From: Jezberella montanilacus
GTDB lineage: Bacteria; Pseudomonadota; Gammaproteobacteria; Burkholderiales; Burkholderiaceae_B
NCBI RefSeq assembly: GCF_003003055.1
Contig: NZ_PVTV01000018.1
Location: 46,160-110,159 of the forward strand
DNA length: 64,000 nucleotides
Direction: 5' to 3'
Below the pieces are notes generated by a model. The model did no database searches, was not told the DNA's origin, and saw only the letters and a list, made by a program, of their open reading frames with translations. The translations under genes were made by a program, and so were the position numbers. Shown here piece after piece: positions 26,186-35,034 of this stretch. Each line of letters opens with the position of its first letter. The first letter of the stretch is position 1.

Positions 26186-27274
26186 ATGACATTCTCACTG
26201 GGTACTGCCCGCACTTTCGTTACGAAGAATCTACCAGGCAGCTTAGTCTGTGGCGTGATTGCGCTTGCAGCGACCTTTGTATCTGAGCACTATGGTGGCC
26301 CACAGTTACTGTATGCCTTGCTGATGGGTTTAGCTTTTCATTTTTTGGCAAGTAACCCCCAGGTGGGTCCTGGTATTGGTTTCTGTGGTCGGACGGTGTT
26401 ACGGGGTGGCGTCGCGCTCTTGGGCGCACGAATAACATTAAGCCAAGTGGGTAAGCTGGGCTGGTCCACCGGTTTGCTGATTATGTTGGGCTTAGCCACC
26501 ACTATATTTTGTGGCTATCTGCTGTCGCGATGGCTAAAGCGGCCGGCTGCCGAAGGCGTGCTGTCGGGTGGTGCAGTCGCGATCTGCGGGGCCTCAGCTG
26601 CGTTGGCCGTGTCATCAGTATTGCCCCAGAGTAAAGAGAACGAGCGCTTCACGCTTTTGACAGTTGTCGGAGTAACCGTTTTATCAACTGTCGCCATGGT
26701 TATTTATCCATTCGGTCTCAGACTGCTCGAGGCAACGCCTTTGCAATCAGGCGTCTTCTTGGGTGGGACGATTCATGATGTCGCGCAGGTGGTTGCCGCG
26801 GGCATGTTGTTAGGCCCAGTCGCGGGCGACACGGCAACCGTCGTGAAGCTTTTTCGAGTCATGTTGTTGATGCCGGCCGTGGTCATTATCTCGATTCTCT
26901 TTCAACAACAAGTTCGCCAGCAAGAGGAAAAAAACGCAGCTGAAAATAATGTCGAAGGCACTTTCTTTGATGTCAACACTGATAAGAAGTCCAAAAAGGC
27001 TGCTGTGCCACTCATCCCGACTTTTATGTTGGCTTTTATTGTGCTGGTGCTACTTTCCAGTGTAGGTGTGCTGAATCCGGTCATGATTGCGACGGCCAGT
27101 GATGCCTCGCGTTGGATGCTGGTGACAGCAATTGCAGCTGCAGGGGTCAAAACATCGTTTGAAGAACTGATGACCCTGGGATGGAAACCAGTACTGATGC
27201 TGGTTGGCGAGACTGTATTTATCGCAAGTTTCGTTTTAATCGGTGTATTCGTCTTTGGAATTGGCACGCTGTGA
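26186..27274 (+). CDS. YeiH/UPF0324 family transporter, putative sulfite/sulfate exporter
   Basis: This 362-aa polytopic protein shows the UPF0324 pattern: L-R-G-G-V-A-L-L-G-A-R-I-T in the first third, S-G-G-A-V-A-I-C-G-A-S-A-A-L-A, and G-G-T-I-H-D-V-A-Q-V-V-A-A-G in the middle. Relatives are annotated as putative sulfate exporters, and members of this family have been linked to sulfite export during sulfonate degradation. Residues about 240-276 form a long charged hydrophilic loop (rich in Q, E, K, N) that is larger than I expect for the family. It follows the lyase subunits on the same strand after a terminator. Confidence 0.82.
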   Translation: MTFSLGTARTFVTKNLPGSLVCGVIALAATFVSEHYGGPQLLYALLMGLAFHFLASNPQVGPGIGFCGRTVLRGGVALLGARITLSQVGKLGWSTGLLIMLGLATTIFCGYLLSRWLKRPAAEGVLSGGAVAICGASAALAVSSVLPQSKENERFTLLTVVGVTVLSTVAMVIYPFGLRLLEATPLQSGVFLGGTIHDVAQVVAAGMLLGPVAGDTATVVKLFRVMLLMPAVVIISILFQQQVRQQEEKNAAENNVEGTFFDVNTDKKSKKAAVPLIPTFMLAFIVLVLLSSVGVLNPVMIATASDASRWMLVTAIAAAGVKTSFEELMTLGWKPVLMLVGETVFIASFVLIGVFVFGIGTL

Positions 27275-27295
27275 GTTTGACGTGACAGATTTAAA

Positions 27296-28159
27296 TTAGT
27301 CGCGAGCAGTATCGCTGATAACAGTCATATCCATCATCGTTTCGCCGGTGGTGGCATGCTTGCGGTGCATATCCACGAAGTGGTAACCCCATTTAATATC
27401 GGCTGCACGATAAATATGATTGGCATGTATGGTTTGGGACACTGTCTCATCAATCCCTTTTATCATGGCGATCAACCCGAAATCGCGCGCTTCAAGTATC
27501 TCTGTGGATAGGCCGTACAGAGGGCTGGTTTCATCAATGGTATGCATGACGAGCCAGGTCAGGCTAAGCAGCGGTATCCGGTTACGCTGCAGATTCAAAT
27601 AAAAAAGACGCCTGATGCTTGTGCCTTCTTTTGTTGTTTGACGCAGCAGCATGCTCAGGTTGACCTCTGCACCAATGATGCGATTGTTTCTCGCTTGTGC
27701 GACTCGAAGCATAAGCGTTGGCACACCATCAAAGGTTGTCACCACGACGGTATCACTAAAAGATACACGCGCTCGAGGCAAGGATAGTCGCGCAAAAGCC
27801 AAGGCGGCAAACATGCCCAGCCCAAGTAGCCCGAACATTGCCTCGAAGGTTACAAGCAGATGGCCATACATGGATTGCGGATAGAGTGAACCGTAGCCAA
27901 TGGTGGCGAGGGTCTGCACACTGAAGAAGAAGTATTCGATAAAGTGTTGATCCTTGATCCCTGCAATTGAATCCGCTTGCAAAGAATACAAGGTGCCAAA
28001 GAGCAGATTGCTCAAAAAAAATAGCACGACAAAAGATGCTAAAAATTTTGGCCATGACATCCGTACCACTGAGTGATAAAAATCACCAAAGGTAGCTGAA
28101 AAGGCGCTCGTCGTCGATTTGCGCGGTGCATGGTTGAGCGGATCCTGGTTTGAAGACAT
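27296..28159 (-). CDS. Inward-rectifier potassium channel (KirBac family)
   Basis: This 287-aa protein has two membrane helices (about 38-60 and 100-125) around a pore loop with the selectivity filter T-I-G-Y-G at 86-90, followed by a C-terminal immunoglobulin-like cytoplasmic domain with F-S-D-T-V-V-V-T and the L-M-L-R-V-A-Q-A-R-N-N segment found in Kir channels. Such channels pass potassium and are gated by lipids or pH. The gene lies 11 bases after the ZntB/CorA gene on the same strand, so the two ion-handling proteins are probably expressed together. Confidence 0.9.
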   Translation of the reverse strand: MSSNQDPLNHAPRKSTTSAFSATFGDFYHSVVRMSWPKFLASFVVLFFLSNLLFGTLYSLQADSIAGIKDQHFIEYFFFSVQTLATIGYGSLYPQSMYGHLLVTFEAMFGLLGLGMFAALAFARLSLPRARVSFSDTVVVTTFDGVPTLMLRVAQARNNRIIGAEVNLSMLLRQTTKEGTSIRRLFYLNLQRNRIPLLSLTWLVMHTIDETSPLYGLSTEILEARDFGLIAMIKGIDETVSQTIHANHIYRAADIKWGYHFVDMHRKHATTGETMMDMTVISDTARD

Positions 28160-28170
28160 TCAGATACTCA

Positions 28171-29181
28171 CTAAATGATTTTTCGATATTTCAAAATGCC
28201 GAAAACGAGCGATCCTGATAACCCCATCAAAATCATGACGATCAAGAAGGATTCTTTGAGGCCTGGCAGGTCCTCCATATTCATGCCCATGATGCCGGTA
28301 ATCAAGGTCATTGGCATAAAGATGACCGTCATGACTGAGAGTACCTGCAAATTTCGTGCGTTGGACTCTGCCATGCGAGCGGCATGCTCGTCCTGTAAAA
28401 TTTTTGCCCGATCGTATAAATGGTTGATGTCCTGAACCAGAAACGAAAGCAGATCTTGATCATCGATGAGCTTTGCCTTGTCGTGGCTTGAATACCAATT
28501 CGGTAAGTGCTTTTGCAATCGGTGCAAAGCTACGAGCTCGGGTGCAAACTGCCTTCTCAAACGACTGCACTGGATGCGAATTCGCCTTAAGGTCTCGTGC
28601 TCTGGTAACTCAAACCCTTTGAGTAGGGTTTCTTCAAGATCGTCCATTTGCTCAGATAATTGAAACAAAATGCTCCGTAGAAACTCAGCCCGTGAATCGA
28701 TGAGCTCGTGAAACAACTCAACTGAGGAAGTAGGTTTGAGTTGCCCGGTTCGCAATTCAGAGCGAAGGGTGTCGGTAGTGTGCAGAGGCTTTTGCCTCAG
28801 CGAAATCATGAGATGTGGCGTGAGAATCGCCCAGAGTGTGCCCAGCGGCGCCGACAGGTCGTCCGAACCGAACTCATGCTGGAAATCGTTCATGACCATC
28901 ACCAGACAGTCTTCAAAACGCTCAACCTTTTCAAGGCGACTTCGAGTAACGCCCTCTTTAATCAGCTCAACGACGCGGTCTGGCACAAGAGATGTTTTTT
29001 CAAGCCAGCGCTGGACGTGAGTGTTAGACAGGTTCAAGTGCAACCATACCGAAAGCGTTTGCTCGGCAATGACCTGTCCAATATCTTCGAGTTTGATTTC
29101 GCGCTGTTCGCCCGAGGAGGTCATCCCCCAGGCAAATACAACGCCATCGGTAGGGATGGTCAGTGGGGTTTGATCAGTCAT
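28171..29181 (-). CDS. zntB: CorA-family divalent cation transporter (ZntB-like)
   Basis: ATG at 29181 is used, one codon inside the longest frame, which starts with TTG. The 336-aa protein has a large soluble N-terminal domain, a long helix, and two C-terminal membrane helices; the pore signature G-M-N lies at about 299-301 at the end of the first helix. ZntB-type members move zinc; CorA members move magnesium or cobalt. The N-terminal domain wording (G-V-V-F-A-W, S-V-W-L-H-L-N-L-S) agrees better with ZntB. It is followed by the KirBac channel gene after 11 bases. Confidence 0.87.
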   Translation of the reverse strand: MTDQTPLTIPTDGVVFAWGMTSSGEQREIKLEDIGQVIAEQTLSVWLHLNLSNTHVQRWLEKTSLVPDRVVELIKEGVTRSRLEKVERFEDCLVMVMNDFQHEFGSDDLSAPLGTLWAILTPHLMISLRQKPLHTTDTLRSELRTGQLKPTSSVELFHELIDSRAEFLRSILFQLSEQMDDLEETLLKGFELPEHETLRRIRIQCSRLRRQFAPELVALHRLQKHLPNWYSSHDKAKLIDDQDLLSFLVQDINHLYDRAKILQDEHAARMAESNARNLQVLSVMTVIFMPMTLITGIMGMNMEDLPGLKESFLIVMILMGLSGSLVFGILKYRKII

Positions 29182-29224
29182 CAAGCGAGTGTAAGTAGAA
29201 TTTACATATGTGACTAGAAATATA

Positions 29225-30511
29225 TCAAACTTTGTTTACCTGCTTTTTTCCGCCTCCAAGTCCGGGTACCGTTACAAAAAGCAGCATACCGCAAGCTGCT
29301 CCTGAAGCTGACAGGATAAAACTGGCTAGGTAACCACCGGTCAGGTCGTAAAGTATGCCGCTGCCCCAACTACCCAGTGCACCGCCCATACCCATGCCAA
29401 ATAGGACCGACCCATAAATGCCGGTTTGTCGACCCCCTGCAAAATTACGGGATGATAAGACCGCTACGAGTGGGCCGCGTGAACCCTGCATCGTTCCAAA
29501 AAGTAATACAAACAGACCTAAAACAAGCAGCGAGGGGGTATTTGAGAAAAAAGCCAGTGCAACCAGACCCGCGATGGTTGAACCATAAGAAACGATCGCA
29601 ACACGAACCTCACCAATCTTTTCGGCCAAGATGCTCGACACAATAATGCCCCCGATAGATGCCATGCCTGCGACACCGTACACGGTCGCTGCTTGCAGGG
29701 GCGACAGGCCGCAATGCACAAGATAAGCAACAAGCTGCACGGTTACCGCATAAGTGCTGACTGAAGTGAAAAACATAACTGCAAACAGAGCCCAAAACAC
29801 CAGTGTTCGCATTGCCCGACTTAGTGTCCATGCGCTACCCTCACTCGCGCGTTTTGCCCGTAAGGCTGCAATTTCAGGCGATCCTTTGGATATGAGCATC
29901 CAGGGCAAAAACTGTATGGCGAGCATGACGGTCAGTAATAGAACACCGAGAAACTGAAAAGCTGTACGCCAGCCGTGATGTTCAACCAATGATTGAATCA
30001 AGGGAGAGAATACGAGAACGCCCGTTCCGATTGAGGCAGAGATGACACCCATGGCGGTTGACAATTTTTTTTGGAACCATCTGCTGACTAAGCTCGATGC
30101 TGGTAGCATCCCAATCATCGCAACCCCAATTGCACCACCCAGGCCAGTCAAAAGGTACAAATGCCAAAGGGAGCTGGCTTGCGATGCCAAGAGGTAAGAG
30201 ATCCCCATTACGCAGAGACCGACGCTGTAGCAAAGACGTGCGCCTAGTTGGTCGAACACCGTGCCCGCAATCGGCGACATGAATCCGAGCGCGACCATAT
30301 ATATTGAATACGTTGCGGTCAGCGCCCCTCGGTCAGCTTTGAACTCATGCGCGATTGGTAGCAAAAATACTGCAAAGCTCTCACTGACTCCTCTTGAGAG
30401 TGCACTGATTAAGGTACAAAAAAACAGGACGCTTAGGGCCGTACGTTGCACATCCTTCGGTGAAACGAACGGTACGTTGCTCGTTGAAGGGGTCACGCTT
30501 TGATTTGCCAT
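29225..30511 (-). CDS. MFS transporter (monocarboxylate/OFA-like)
   Basis: The ATG at 30511 lies inside the last 19 bases of the preceding gene; the longer frame upstream is only overlap. The 428-aa protein has twelve membrane helices, a central charged loop (near R-A-K-R-A-S-E-G) and an N-terminal pattern, S-R-G-V-S-E-S-F-A-V-F-L-L-P, like the oxalate/formate-antiporter and monocarboxylate subfamily. Its coupling to the unrecognised 351-aa protein upstream suggests that it carries that protein's substrate or product. Confidence 0.85.
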   Translation of the reverse strand: MANQSVTPSTSNVPFVSPKDVQRTALSVLFFCTLISALSRGVSESFAVFLLPIAHEFKADRGALTATYSIYMVALGFMSPIAGTVFDQLGARLCYSVGLCVMGISYLLASQASSLWHLYLLTGLGGAIGVAMIGMLPASSLVSRWFQKKLSTAMGVISASIGTGVLVFSPLIQSLVEHHGWRTAFQFLGVLLLTVMLAIQFLPWMLISKGSPEIAALRAKRASEGSAWTLSRAMRTLVFWALFAVMFFTSVSTYAVTVQLVAYLVHCGLSPLQAATVYGVAGMASIGGIIVSSILAEKIGEVRVAIVSYGSTIAGLVALAFFSNTPSLLVLGLFVLLFGTMQGSRGPLVAVLSSRNFAGGRQTGIYGSVLFGMGMGGALGSWGSGILYDLTGGYLASFILSASGAACGMLLFVTVPGLGGGKKQVNKV

Positions 30512-31548
30512 GAAAGCGACCAATGCTGTGCTGAGCGTTCGTGACTGAAGCTCAAGTGCAATCGATGATTGTGTGCTTGCATAGCGCCCTCCAGGAGACC
30601 GTTCCAAGCACTCGCCAAGACGCAAGCGGTATCCTCGATGCCGTCCATCAATGCCCAACCTTCCTGATTAACGCGAAAGCTCGTCCCTGTATTGGCAAAG
30701 GTAGTCTTGTCGCCGTGAGCTGCTCCAAGGTCTGCAATAAAACGTGCAAACCCGAAGGCATCGCGACCATAATCCCCGTTAAGGCTCTGGGCAGTCTCGT
30801 GATAGAACTGCATGCCGATTAATTTGCCAGCCATGCGAAGATGATGCTCAGCCTCATCGGGTCCCCAAAGCTGGAGCGCTGTGGGGAAGGTGGATTTGAC
30901 GTACTCCATGGCATAGTTGCGATGAGCTTTTGCTAGTCGAGAGGGTGGCCATGTGTCGATCGGTAAAACGGGAGCCAGTTGCGCGTCGAACTCAGGCGCC
31001 TCTTCATCCCGCGCAAATCGCAAGCGCTCATGCGGGGCGAGTTCTTGATCATATTCGTAGTAGTAGCCTTCCAGACCGGCCTGGCCGTCAACGGTTTGTT
31101 TGGTACAGACAAAGCCGAGTCGGGGATTTTGCAGCATGACCCCGTTCTGCGCATGCCAGCCTTCGAGCATCGCAGTCGATACTTTTGGCGGGATGCCGCA
31201 AAGCGCGGTGCCCGACCAGATCCATCGCGGTGCGGCATAGCGAATCCACGCTTTGCGATTGCTCTCGGGCATATATTCAACTGAAACGCCACCGATTTGG
31301 TTTGAGAGATAGTGGTATTGAGCTGCCGCCATTGCGTGGGGCAGTTGCTCGAGCCCCAGCTTTCTCAGCCCTGGCAAAAAGCGTTCGTGCCTTTGTCTGG
31401 AGAAAATTTCATACACGAGTCGTGCAGCCTCATCCGCACCTTTACGCGATACCGTATAAAGCACGATGCCGGTAAAGTAAGCGTGATACCACTGCGCTAC
31501 CGCGCGCCACGCTTGAACGGGTTCGTTGGTTGTCGTTTTCTCGATCAT
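30493..31548 (-). CDS. Unrecognised 351-aa protein coupled to an MFS carrier
   Basis: I do not recognise this family. The protein is soluble, without signal peptide or membrane helices, rich in Trp, Tyr and His. Notable segments are W-I-R-Y-A-A-P-R-W-I-W at about 121-131, A-L-C-G-I-P, M-L-E-G-W-H-A-Q-N-G-V, N-P-R-L-G-F-V-C-T-K-Q-T, E-G-Y-Y-Y-E-Y, and a late H-N-H-R-L-H-L. The central block of invariant-looking W, G, C and H residues suggests an enzyme. It overlaps the start of an MFS transporter gene by 19 bases and is the first gene of that unit, so a role in metabolism of the transported compound is likely. Confidence 0.7.
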   Translation of the reverse strand: MIEKTTTNEPVQAWRAVAQWYHAYFTGIVLYTVSRKGADEAARLVYEIFSRQRHERFLPGLRKLGLEQLPHAMAAAQYHYLSNQIGGVSVEYMPESNRKAWIRYAAPRWIWSGTALCGIPPKVSTAMLEGWHAQNGVMLQNPRLGFVCTKQTVDGQAGLEGYYYEYDQELAPHERLRFARDEEAPEFDAQLAPVLPIDTWPPSRLAKAHRNYAMEYVKSTFPTALQLWGPDEAEHHLRMAGKLIGMQFYHETAQSLNGDYGRDAFGFARFIADLGAAHGDKTTFANTGTSFRVNQEGWALMDGIEDTACVLASAWNGLLEGAMQAHNHRLHLSFSHERSAQHWSLSWQIKA

Positions 31549-31605
31549 GGATAAGCAGCTTTACTAGCGAGTGTAGAGCACTCGCTCCCGATCGTTCTCA
31601 GCCAA

Positions 31606-31989
31606 TCAATTCGGTTGTCTGTACAGCGCGCAGATTTTGTTGCCCGCTGGGTCACGAAGATAAGCCAGAAATAAATTGCCTGTCGGACCTTCGCGAAAGC
31701 CTGGCGGATCCTCACAGGTTGTGCCACCATTGGCAATCCCTGCTTCATGAAAAGCCATGACTTGCTCGGGAGACTCAGCTGCAAAGCCGATGGTGCCGCC
31801 ATTAGCAGGCGTTGCTGCTTGACCGTCAATGGGAAGGGTGAATGAAAAGACGCCCTTGGGACCGCGATAAAAGTACCTGATATCCCGGTTCATGACACCG
31901 GGAGCCATCCCCAGCGTCCCCAAAACCGCATCATAAAATTTTCTTGAAGCTTCTAAATTGTTAGCACCGATCATTACGTGACTGAACAT
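31606..31989 (-). CDS. VOC (glyoxalase/bleomycin-resistance fold) family protein
   Basis: The ATG at 31989 is selected by a very strong GGAGGA site directly upstream; an in-frame start six codons earlier overlaps that site. The 127-aa protein begins M-F-S-H-V-M-I-G-A-N-N-L and shows the paired beta-alpha-beta units of the VOC fold, with H4 near the N-terminus and a late D-P-A-G-N-K-I-C-A segment. Members are metal-dependent isomerases, dioxygenases or binding proteins; the reaction is not predictable. It stands alone between two transcription units. Confidence 0.82.
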   Translation of the reverse strand: MFSHVMIGANNLEASRKFYDAVLGTLGMAPGVMNRDIRYFYRGPKGVFSFTLPIDGQAATPANGGTIGFAAESPEQVMAFHEAGIANGGTTCEDPPGFREGPTGNLFLAYLRDPAGNKICALYRQPN

Positions 31990-32133
31990 GATTCCTCCTC
32001 CGTTCATTGATAAAAAATAGCGGTCTGCCGGCTCTTATTTTGGTTGCAGTACCGTTGTAACCTGTCTGCTGAACTCAGTCAAAAAACTGTCGCTACACGG
32101 CGCATCGCTTATAGCCTATCTTTTTGCTTTGAC

Positions 32134-33144
32134 TCATTCGATTAAATGACAACTCACCGAGCGCCCCGACGCGAGTGTTTGAAGCGTCGGCATTTCAGTT
32201 TTGCAACGCGCAATCGCTGCTGGGCAGCGGGTGTGAAAATGACAGCCGCTCGGCCTGTTGATCGGACTGGGCACATCCCCTTGCAAAACAATGCGACGCG
32301 TCTTTATTGTTGGATCCGGTAGAGGAACTGCCGAGAGCAATGCCTTTGTATAGGGATGTAGCGGACTTGAAAACAGTTCAGTTCGTTCTGCAAGCTCGAC
32401 AATCTTGCCAAGGTACATGACGGCAACCCGATGCGCCATATGTTCAACGATGGCCAAGTCGTGACTAATAAAGAGCAAGGCTAAGCCGAGCTCTTGTTGC
32501 AAGTCTTGCAACAGGTTCACGATTTGAGCCTTCACTGACACATCAAGCGCGGATACGGCTTCGTCGCAAATAATCAAGTCTGGCTCGGCTGCCAAGGCAC
32601 GGGCAATCGAAATACGCTGCCGTTGGCCACCTGAGAACTCATGAGGCCAGCGACCACCAGCGTCTTTGCCTAAACGTACCCGTTCTAATAGTTTGGCTAC
32701 CCGGGCCTCAATATCGGCTTCATCCGTTGCGAGACCAAAATTGCGGATTGGTTCAGCGATGATATCGCGCACCTTCATCCGTGGATTAAGGCTAGAAAAG
32801 GGATCTTGAAAAATTACCTGGATCCGCTTTCTCAAGGGTCTGAGCGCACTAGCACTCAGCGAATCAATCCTCACGCCATCCAACCAGACTTCACCGGCAG
32901 TCAGATCGAACAACCTTAACACCGAGCGGCCAACGGTCGATTTGCCGCAACCCGACTCGCCCACGAGCGCGACGCTTTCGCCTTTGCTGATACTGAATGA
33001 AACATCATCAACTGCGTGCACGCGTCCCGTTACTTTGCCGAATAAGCCGGTTTTGATCGGGAAGAATTTTTTTAGCCCGCGAACTTCCAGCAACACCGAT
33101 GTGTCACTGCTGGCTGATTGGGCATGTTGAGAAGCGTTAGTCAT
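32134..33144 (-). CDS. Peptide-type ABC transporter ATP-binding protein, second subunit (DppF/OppF-like)
   Basis: The ATG at 33144 overlaps the end of the preceding ATPase gene by eight bases; a start eight codons upstream is also open. The protein has Walker A (G-E-S-G-C-G-K-S-T), the signature S-G-G-Q-R-Q-R, Walker B (L-I-I-C-D-E) and the C-terminal oligopeptide-transporter extension with cysteines (C-H-F-H-T-R-C-P, later C-K-T-E and S-C-H-L), which in relatives binds an iron-sulfur cluster. It is the last gene of a five-gene importer operon. Confidence 0.92.
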   Translation of the reverse strand: MTNASQHAQSASSDTSVLLEVRGLKKFFPIKTGLFGKVTGRVHAVDDVSFSISKGESVALVGESGCGKSTVGRSVLRLFDLTAGEVWLDGVRIDSLSASALRPLRKRIQVIFQDPFSSLNPRMKVRDIIAEPIRNFGLATDEADIEARVAKLLERVRLGKDAGGRWPHEFSGGQRQRISIARALAAEPDLIICDEAVSALDVSVKAQIVNLLQDLQQELGLALLFISHDLAIVEHMAHRVAVMYLGKIVELAERTELFSSPLHPYTKALLSAVPLPDPTIKTRRIVLQGDVPSPINRPSGCHFHTRCPAAIARCKTEMPTLQTLASGRSVSCHLIE

Positions 33145-34129
33145 GGGAGAAAGCGCTTTCGCCGGCAAAGTGACAGGTTACCCAATGCCCGTTGCCCTTA
33201 TCCTGCAGGGCTGGGGCGATTTCGTGGCAGGGCTCTTTCGCAAGCGGACAACGCGAGGCAAAGACACAGCCTTTTATCTTTTGTTTCAAGCTTGGCACCA
33301 GGCCGGGTATCTCTCTCAGGCGAGAGGTATGACCTTGGGCCGAACCGCCAAGCTTGGGGACTGCACCAAGCAGGCCTTGTGTGTACGGATGCAGGGGGCG
33401 TGCGAACAACTCATCAACTGGGGCTTCCTCCACTTTGCGACCAGCGTACATAACCATCACGCGCTCAGCCACTTCAGCGACTACTCCTAAATCATGGGTA
33501 ATCAACACGATGGCTGCACCAATCTTCTTTTTAAGATCGGTCATGAGATCAAGAATCTGAGCTTGAATCGTTACATCCAGTGCAGTCGTCGGTTCATCTG
33601 CAATCAACAGTCTGGGGTTGCAAGCAAGCGCTAACGCTATCATGACGCGCTGGCGCATACCACCCGAAAGCTGGTGTGGATATTCGTTCAAGCGACGGGC
33701 TGCTTCCGAGATTCCAACCAGATCGAGCATCTCGAGTGCTCTCGCCTGCGCTTGTACTTGGCTGATGGGTTGATGCAAACGCAAGGTTTCCCGCAATTGG
33801 CGCCCAATCGTTAGCACTGGATTGAGACTCGTCATGGGCTCTTGAAAGATCATCGAGATCGCATTCCCTCGAATCGCCCTCATTTGCTTTTCAGAGAGGG
33901 CCAGTAAATCCTGATCCATGAAACGGATAGAGCCTGAAATCTTGCCCGGCGGTTCTGGGATGAGCCGCAGAATCGACATTGCCGTCACAGACTTGCCACA
34001 ACCCGATTCGCCAACGATGGCAAGCGTTTCGCCCTCGTTCACGACAAAGCTCACACCATCCACTGCGCGGTTGATCCCGTCGGGTGTGCGAAAGTGCGTT
34101 TGCAAATTCTGGACTTCAAGCAATGCCAA
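33137..34129 (-). CDS. Peptide-type ABC transporter ATP-binding protein, first subunit (DppD/OppD-like)
   Basis: This 330-aa ATPase has Walker A G-E-S-G-C-G-K-S-V, signature L-S-G-G-M-R-Q-R, Walker B L-L-I-A-D-E-P-T-T-A-L-D, and a cysteine-containing C-terminal extension (K-G-C-V-F-A-S-R-C-P, then C-H-E and C-H-F). It should pair with the second ATPase to power the DppBC-like permease. It overlaps the next gene by eight bases and follows the permease gene by 14 bases. Confidence 0.92.
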   Translation of the reverse strand: MALLEVQNLQTHFRTPDGINRAVDGVSFVVNEGETLAIVGESGCGKSVTAMSILRLIPEPPGKISGSIRFMDQDLLALSEKQMRAIRGNAISMIFQEPMTSLNPVLTIGRQLRETLRLHQPISQVQAQARALEMLDLVGISEAARRLNEYPHQLSGGMRQRVMIALALACNPRLLIADEPTTALDVTIQAQILDLMTDLKKKIGAAIVLITHDLGVVAEVAERVMVMYAGRKVEEAPVDELFARPLHPYTQGLLGAVPKLGGSAQGHTSRLREIPGLVPSLKQKIKGCVFASRCPLAKEPCHEIAPALQDKGNGHWVTCHFAGESAFSHD

Positions 34130-34143
34130 AAGAAATCTCCGTT

Positions 34144-35034
34144 TTATGTCGCTTTTGATTTGCGCGGGTCAAGCAGATCGCGAAAGCCATCACCAACAAG
34201 GTTCACAGCCAGCACCGTCACCGACAAAAATATGGCTGGAAAAAAGATAATGTAGGGCTTGATCTGGAAAAGCGTCCTGCCATCAGCCATGATGTTTCCC
34301 CATGACGGGATGATGGGTGGTACGCCTGCACCGATGAAAGATAAAATCGATTCTGTGATCATGGCTGACGCACAGATGTAGGTTGCCTGAACCATTAACG
34401 GTGCCAGCGTGTTGGGCAGAATATGACGCCAGATCAGCATCGGCGTCCTGGAACCGCATGAGATCGCGGCATCAACATAGGGTTGCTCGCGTAAGGTCAA
34501 AACAACGCCACGCACGAGACGTGAGACGCGGGGAATCTCAGCAATCGTAATGGCCATGACAACGTTTTCTACGCTCGCCCGAGTCAATGCCATGAGGGCG
34601 ATTGCCAGCAAAATGGGCGGTATCGACATGAGTCCGTCCATGATTCGCATGATGATGGCGTCGCTGCGTCGAAATGTCCCTGAAATCAAACCAATCGCCA
34701 AGCCACTGAGTGATGCCAGTAACGCGACGGCGAAGCCAACGATCAGAGAGACCCGCGCGCCATACAAGACACGTGAATATATATCGCGACCCAACGCATC
34801 GGTGCCGAACCAGTATTGCAAAGAAGGCTCACGATTGCGCTTGATAGGGGCTAGCTCCGTAGGGTCAACTGTCCAAAGCCAGGGTGCCGCGATTGCAAGA
34901 AACAGCATTAGTAAGATCAATCCCAAACCGATTGCAACGGTAGGGTGATTTAAGATAAAGCCTACCCAACCTTTGCGAATACGAACGACGGGCAGGATGT
35001 CGGGTAACTCGGGGGCAGCCGCGTATTGAGTCAT
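34144..35034 (-). CDS. Peptide-type ABC transporter permease (DppC-like)
   Basis: This 296-aa inner-membrane permease has six helices, the N-terminal hydrophilic extension typical of DppC, the family's G-T-D-A-L-G-R-D-I-Y-S-R segment at about 80-92, and the E-A-A-like ATPase contact loop (P-Y-V-D-A-A-I-S-C-G-S). Its start overlaps the stop of the upstream permease by one base (TGATG), a sign of coupled translation in the importer operon. Confidence 0.92.
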   Translation of the reverse strand: MTQYAAAPELPDILPVVRIRKGWVGFILNHPTVAIGLGLILLMLFLAIAAPWLWTVDPTELAPIKRNREPSLQYWFGTDALGRDIYSRVLYGARVSLIVGFAVALLASLSGLAIGLISGTFRRSDAIIMRIMDGLMSIPPILLAIALMALTRASVENVVMAITIAEIPRVSRLVRGVVLTLREQPYVDAAISCGSRTPMLIWRHILPNTLAPLMVQATYICASAMITESILSFIGAGVPPIIPSWGNIMADGRTLFQIKPYIIFFPAIFLSVTVLAVNLVGDGFRDLLDPRKSKAT

